Below the pieces are notes generated by a model. That model was not told the origin of the DNA. It was given only the letters and a program-made list of their open reading frames with translations, and did not search any database. This document shows positions 6,275-6,469 of a stretch of DNA of 6,469 bases, one piece after another. The translations under genes were made by a program, and so were the position numbers. The stretch spans positions 1 to 6,469 of the forward strand of contig JAASSE010000062.1 of the NCBI GenBank assembly GCA_021768055.1, written 5' to 3'. Positions within the stretch are counted from its first letter, which is position 1. Every line of letters starts with the position of its first letter. The stretch comes from Gammaproteobacteria bacterium (lineage in GTDB: Bacteria; Pseudomonadota; Gammaproteobacteria; SZUA-229).

Positions 6275-6469
6275 ATGTCTGAAGAAGACAAAGCCGCGCT
6301 CGATTACCACAGGTATCCCAGACCCGGGAAACTCGAGATCACTGCGACCAAGCCACTCACCACCCAGAACGATCTTTCCCTTGCCTATTCTCCGGGCGTT
6401 GCTCATGCCTGTAATGCGATTGTTGCAGATCCGGGTGCTGCAGCGGAATACACCTCCCGCTCCAACCTC
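6275..6469 (+). CDS. maeB: NAD(P)-dependent malic enzyme, N-terminal fragment (cut by window edge)
   Basis: Malic enzyme oxidatively decarboxylates malate to pyruvate and CO2 in the cytoplasm, producing NAD(P)H. The visible 65 codons stay open to the window edge and read MSEEDKAALDYHRYPRPGKL and onward. They match the start of bacterial MaeB: an ALDYHRYPRPGK segment corresponding to ALDFHEFPVPGK in E. coli MaeB, then TKPLTTQNDLSLAYSPGVA. Tyr38 in YSPGVA is in the position of the conserved catalytic tyrosine of malic enzymes. Full-length MaeB proteins are about 760 residues and carry a C-terminal phosphotransacetylase-like domain, which cannot be seen here, so a shorter form without it is possible. 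An in-frame TAA at 6269-6271 makes ATG 6275 the first usable start. There is no Shine-Dalgarno at normal spacing; the nearest purine run, AGGGG at 6247-6250 with its flank, is about 24 bases away. NAD versus NADP preference cannot be judged from this fragment. Confidence 0.9.
   Translation, partial: MSEEDKAALDYHRYPRPGKLEITATKPLTTQNDLSLAYSPGVAHACNAIVADPGAAAEYTSRSNL

Noticed and set aside
1..6469. CRISPR array, insertion sequence, tRNA, attachment site or phage gene
   Set aside because: Reading both strands showed no regular spaced repeats, transposase motifs, tRNA-like folds or long direct repeats; almost all of the window is covered by four well-recognised genes.

Overview
This window reads as ordinary chromosomal DNA from a Gram-negative proteobacterium, most likely a gammaproteobacterium. 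The reasons are a lipoprotein periplasmic adaptor paired with an RND pump, an Atm1-type ABC exporter, and a MaeB-like malic enzyme whose first 65 residues resemble the Escherichia coli protein. Genes are moderately GC-rich with AT-rich gaps. I see no mobile element, tRNA, rRNA, CRISPR array or phage gene. The species cannot be named from this sequence alone.

Layout: bases 1-109 are non-coding and hold a rho-independent terminator for the leftward operon, plus an 11-bp inverted repeat. Bases 110-4311 (minus strand) are a two-gene efflux operon: the membrane-fusion lipoprotein comes first and overlaps the RND inner-membrane pump by 4 bases (ATGA). Bases 4312-4350 are a 39-bp divergent gap. Bases 4351-6168 (plus strand) encode a complete 605-residue Atm1/HMT1-type ABC half-transporter. 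Bases 6169-6274 are a short intergenic stretch with a small tandem repeat, a hairpin, a possible promoter and an A/T-only leader. From 6275 to the window edge lies the N-terminal 65 codons of an NAD(P)-dependent malic enzyme.

Working together: the adaptor and RND protein should form the inner-membrane and periplasmic parts of a proton-driven tripartite pump. No outer-membrane channel gene is present here, so that partner must be encoded elsewhere. The divergent ABC protein is of the family that exports glutathione-linked or metal-linked compounds from the cytoplasm. The two exporters share a very small control region, which may link their expression, but no regulator gene is visible. The malic enzyme belongs to central carbon metabolism and is probably an unrelated neighbour.

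I did not find an undescribed system. The points most worth a second look are the compact divergent promoter region, the proton-relay residues of the pump (single Asp in TM4, Asn in place of Lys in TM10), a sharply AT-rich 60-base island inside the RND gene, and the unusual leader of the malic enzyme gene.
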